Source: Clostridiales bacterium (GTDB lineage: Bacteria; Bacillota; Clostridia; Peptostreptococcales; BM714). From it: a stretch of 6,053 bases of DNA. Shown in pieces: positions 5,498 to 6,053 of this stretch (its first letter is position 1; each line of letters starts with the position of its first letter). The stretch spans positions 1-6,053 of the forward strand of contig PKTO01000343.1 in the NCBI GenBank assembly GCA_002869095.1, written 5' to 3'. The notes under the pieces were generated by a model. It was not told the DNA's origin, did not search any database, and saw only the letters and a list, made by a program, of their open reading frames with translations. The translations under genes were made by a program, and so were the position numbers.

Positions 5498-6053
5498 ATG
5501 AACAAAAACGATTTTTATTACGAATTGCCTGAATCATACATCGCCCAGGAGCCTCTAAGCAAGAGAGATGAATCCAAATTGATGATGCTCAACAGAAAAA
5601 CCGGTGAAATAGGGCATGGCAAATTCAAGGAAGTTGTTGGGCTCCTGAATCGAGGGGACTGCCTTGTGCTTAACAATACGAGAGTCATACCGGCCCGAAT
5701 TTTCGGAAAGAAGACTACGGGCGCGGAGGTCGAATTCCTTTTGCTCAGAAGGCTTGACATCAACAGGTGGCAGACGCTGGTAAAGCCGGGTAGAAGAGCC
5801 AAGCCTGGAAGCGTTTTCGAATTCGGCAAAGGGGAACTGATTGCTGAAGTTGTTGGTGTCGCAGAAGAGGGGACCCGAATAGTCGAATTCAAATACGACG
5901 GTGTGTTTGATGAAATACTTGAGAAAGTGTGGAGAATGCCTTTGCCTCCATATATAAAGGCAAAGCTTGAGGACCAGGAAAGATACCAGACGGTGTATTC
6001 GAAGGAGAGCGGATCTGCGGCGGCTCCTACGGCAGGTTTGCATTTCACGGACG
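5498..6053 (+). CDS. queA: QueA, tRNA S-adenosylmethionine ribosyltransferase-isomerase, N-terminal part
   Basis: QueA moves the ribosyl part of S-adenosylmethionine onto 7-aminomethyl-7-deazaguanine at tRNA position 34, giving epoxyqueuosine, the next-to-last step of queuosine synthesis. The window holds the first 185 codons of about 340, open at the right edge with no stop or frameshift. Family marks are [16 protein letters not shown] at the start, [15 protein letters not shown], the strongly conserved [14 protein letters not shown] (57-70), the PLPPYI segment, [22 protein letters not shown] near the edge. ATG 5498 follows AGGAG (5486-5490) at 7 nt; that site overlaps the previous stop codon (TAG 5485-5487), which implies coupled translation. 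In Clostridia tgt usually follows queA; that would lie beyond the window. Confidence 0.97.
   Translation, partial: MNKNDFYYELPESYIAQEPLSKRDESKLMMLNRKTGEIGHGKFKEVVGLLNRGDCLVLNNTRVIPARIFGKKTTGAEVEFLLLRRLDINRWQTLVKPGRRAKPGSVFEFGKGELIAEVVGVAEEGTRIVEFKYDGVFDEILEKVWRMPLPPYIKAKLEDQERYQTVYSKESGSAAAPTAGLHFTD

Noticed and set aside
5518..6048. Two long minus-strand open frames opposite queA
   Set aside because: QueA family motifs run without interruption on the plus strand, and the reverse frames show no recognisable protein.

Overview
The window reads as a chromosomal stretch from a Gram-positive member of the Clostridia. The evidence is strong AGGAGG/GAGGTGA-type ribosome binding sites, frequent ATA and AGG codons, Gram-positive-type LexA operators (GAAC-N4-GTTC), a YneA-like LysM division inhibitor, a DUF2905 protein and a SpoIID/LytB-domain protein. 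The gene order yebC ... ruvC-ruvA-ruvB-DUF2905-spoIID-like-queA also matches an arrangement I know from Clostridia. This placement is inference; there is no rRNA or other phylogenetic marker beyond the proteins.

Layout. Positions 1-284 hold the C-terminal end of a YebC/TACO1-family protein. A 112-residue charged protein of unknown function follows (378-716). It converges on a minus-strand LysM membrane protein (787-1092), and the two share a perfect 11-bp-stem bidirectional terminator (746-786). Positions 1093-1204 form a compact divergent control region. A near-consensus promoter (TTTACA, 17 bp, TATAAT) drives the LysM gene. One LexA-type box fills its spacer and a second lies just past the predicted start point. 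An extended -10 promoter faces the other way. That rightward unit begins with two very small single-pass membrane proteins (46 and 30 residues), then a terminator-like hairpin, then ruvC, ruvA and ruvB. A DUF2905 two-helix membrane protein overlaps the end of ruvB. A secreted or membrane-anchored SpoIID/LytB protein and the first 185 codons of queA complete the window.

How the genes fit together. RuvA and RuvB form the Holliday-junction branch-migration motor and RuvC is the resolvase. The LysM protein resembles YneA, which delays division during the SOS response. Division arrest and junction processing therefore diverge from one LexA-controlled intergenic region. The operators sit on the division-inhibitor promoter; whether they also control the ruv side is not settled by the sequence. 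The downstream genes (DUF2905, SpoIID-like, queA) are packed with 10-13 nt gaps or overlaps and probably share transcripts with ruvCAB, although their functions (membrane, cell wall, tRNA queuosine) are not obviously related.

Most of the window is conventional. The parts most worth attention are the SOS divergon geometry, the two unannotated-size membrane ORFs before ruvC, the hairpin between them and ruvC, and the unknown 112-residue protein. I saw no CRISPR array, tRNA, rRNA, insertion sequence or clear horizontally acquired segment.
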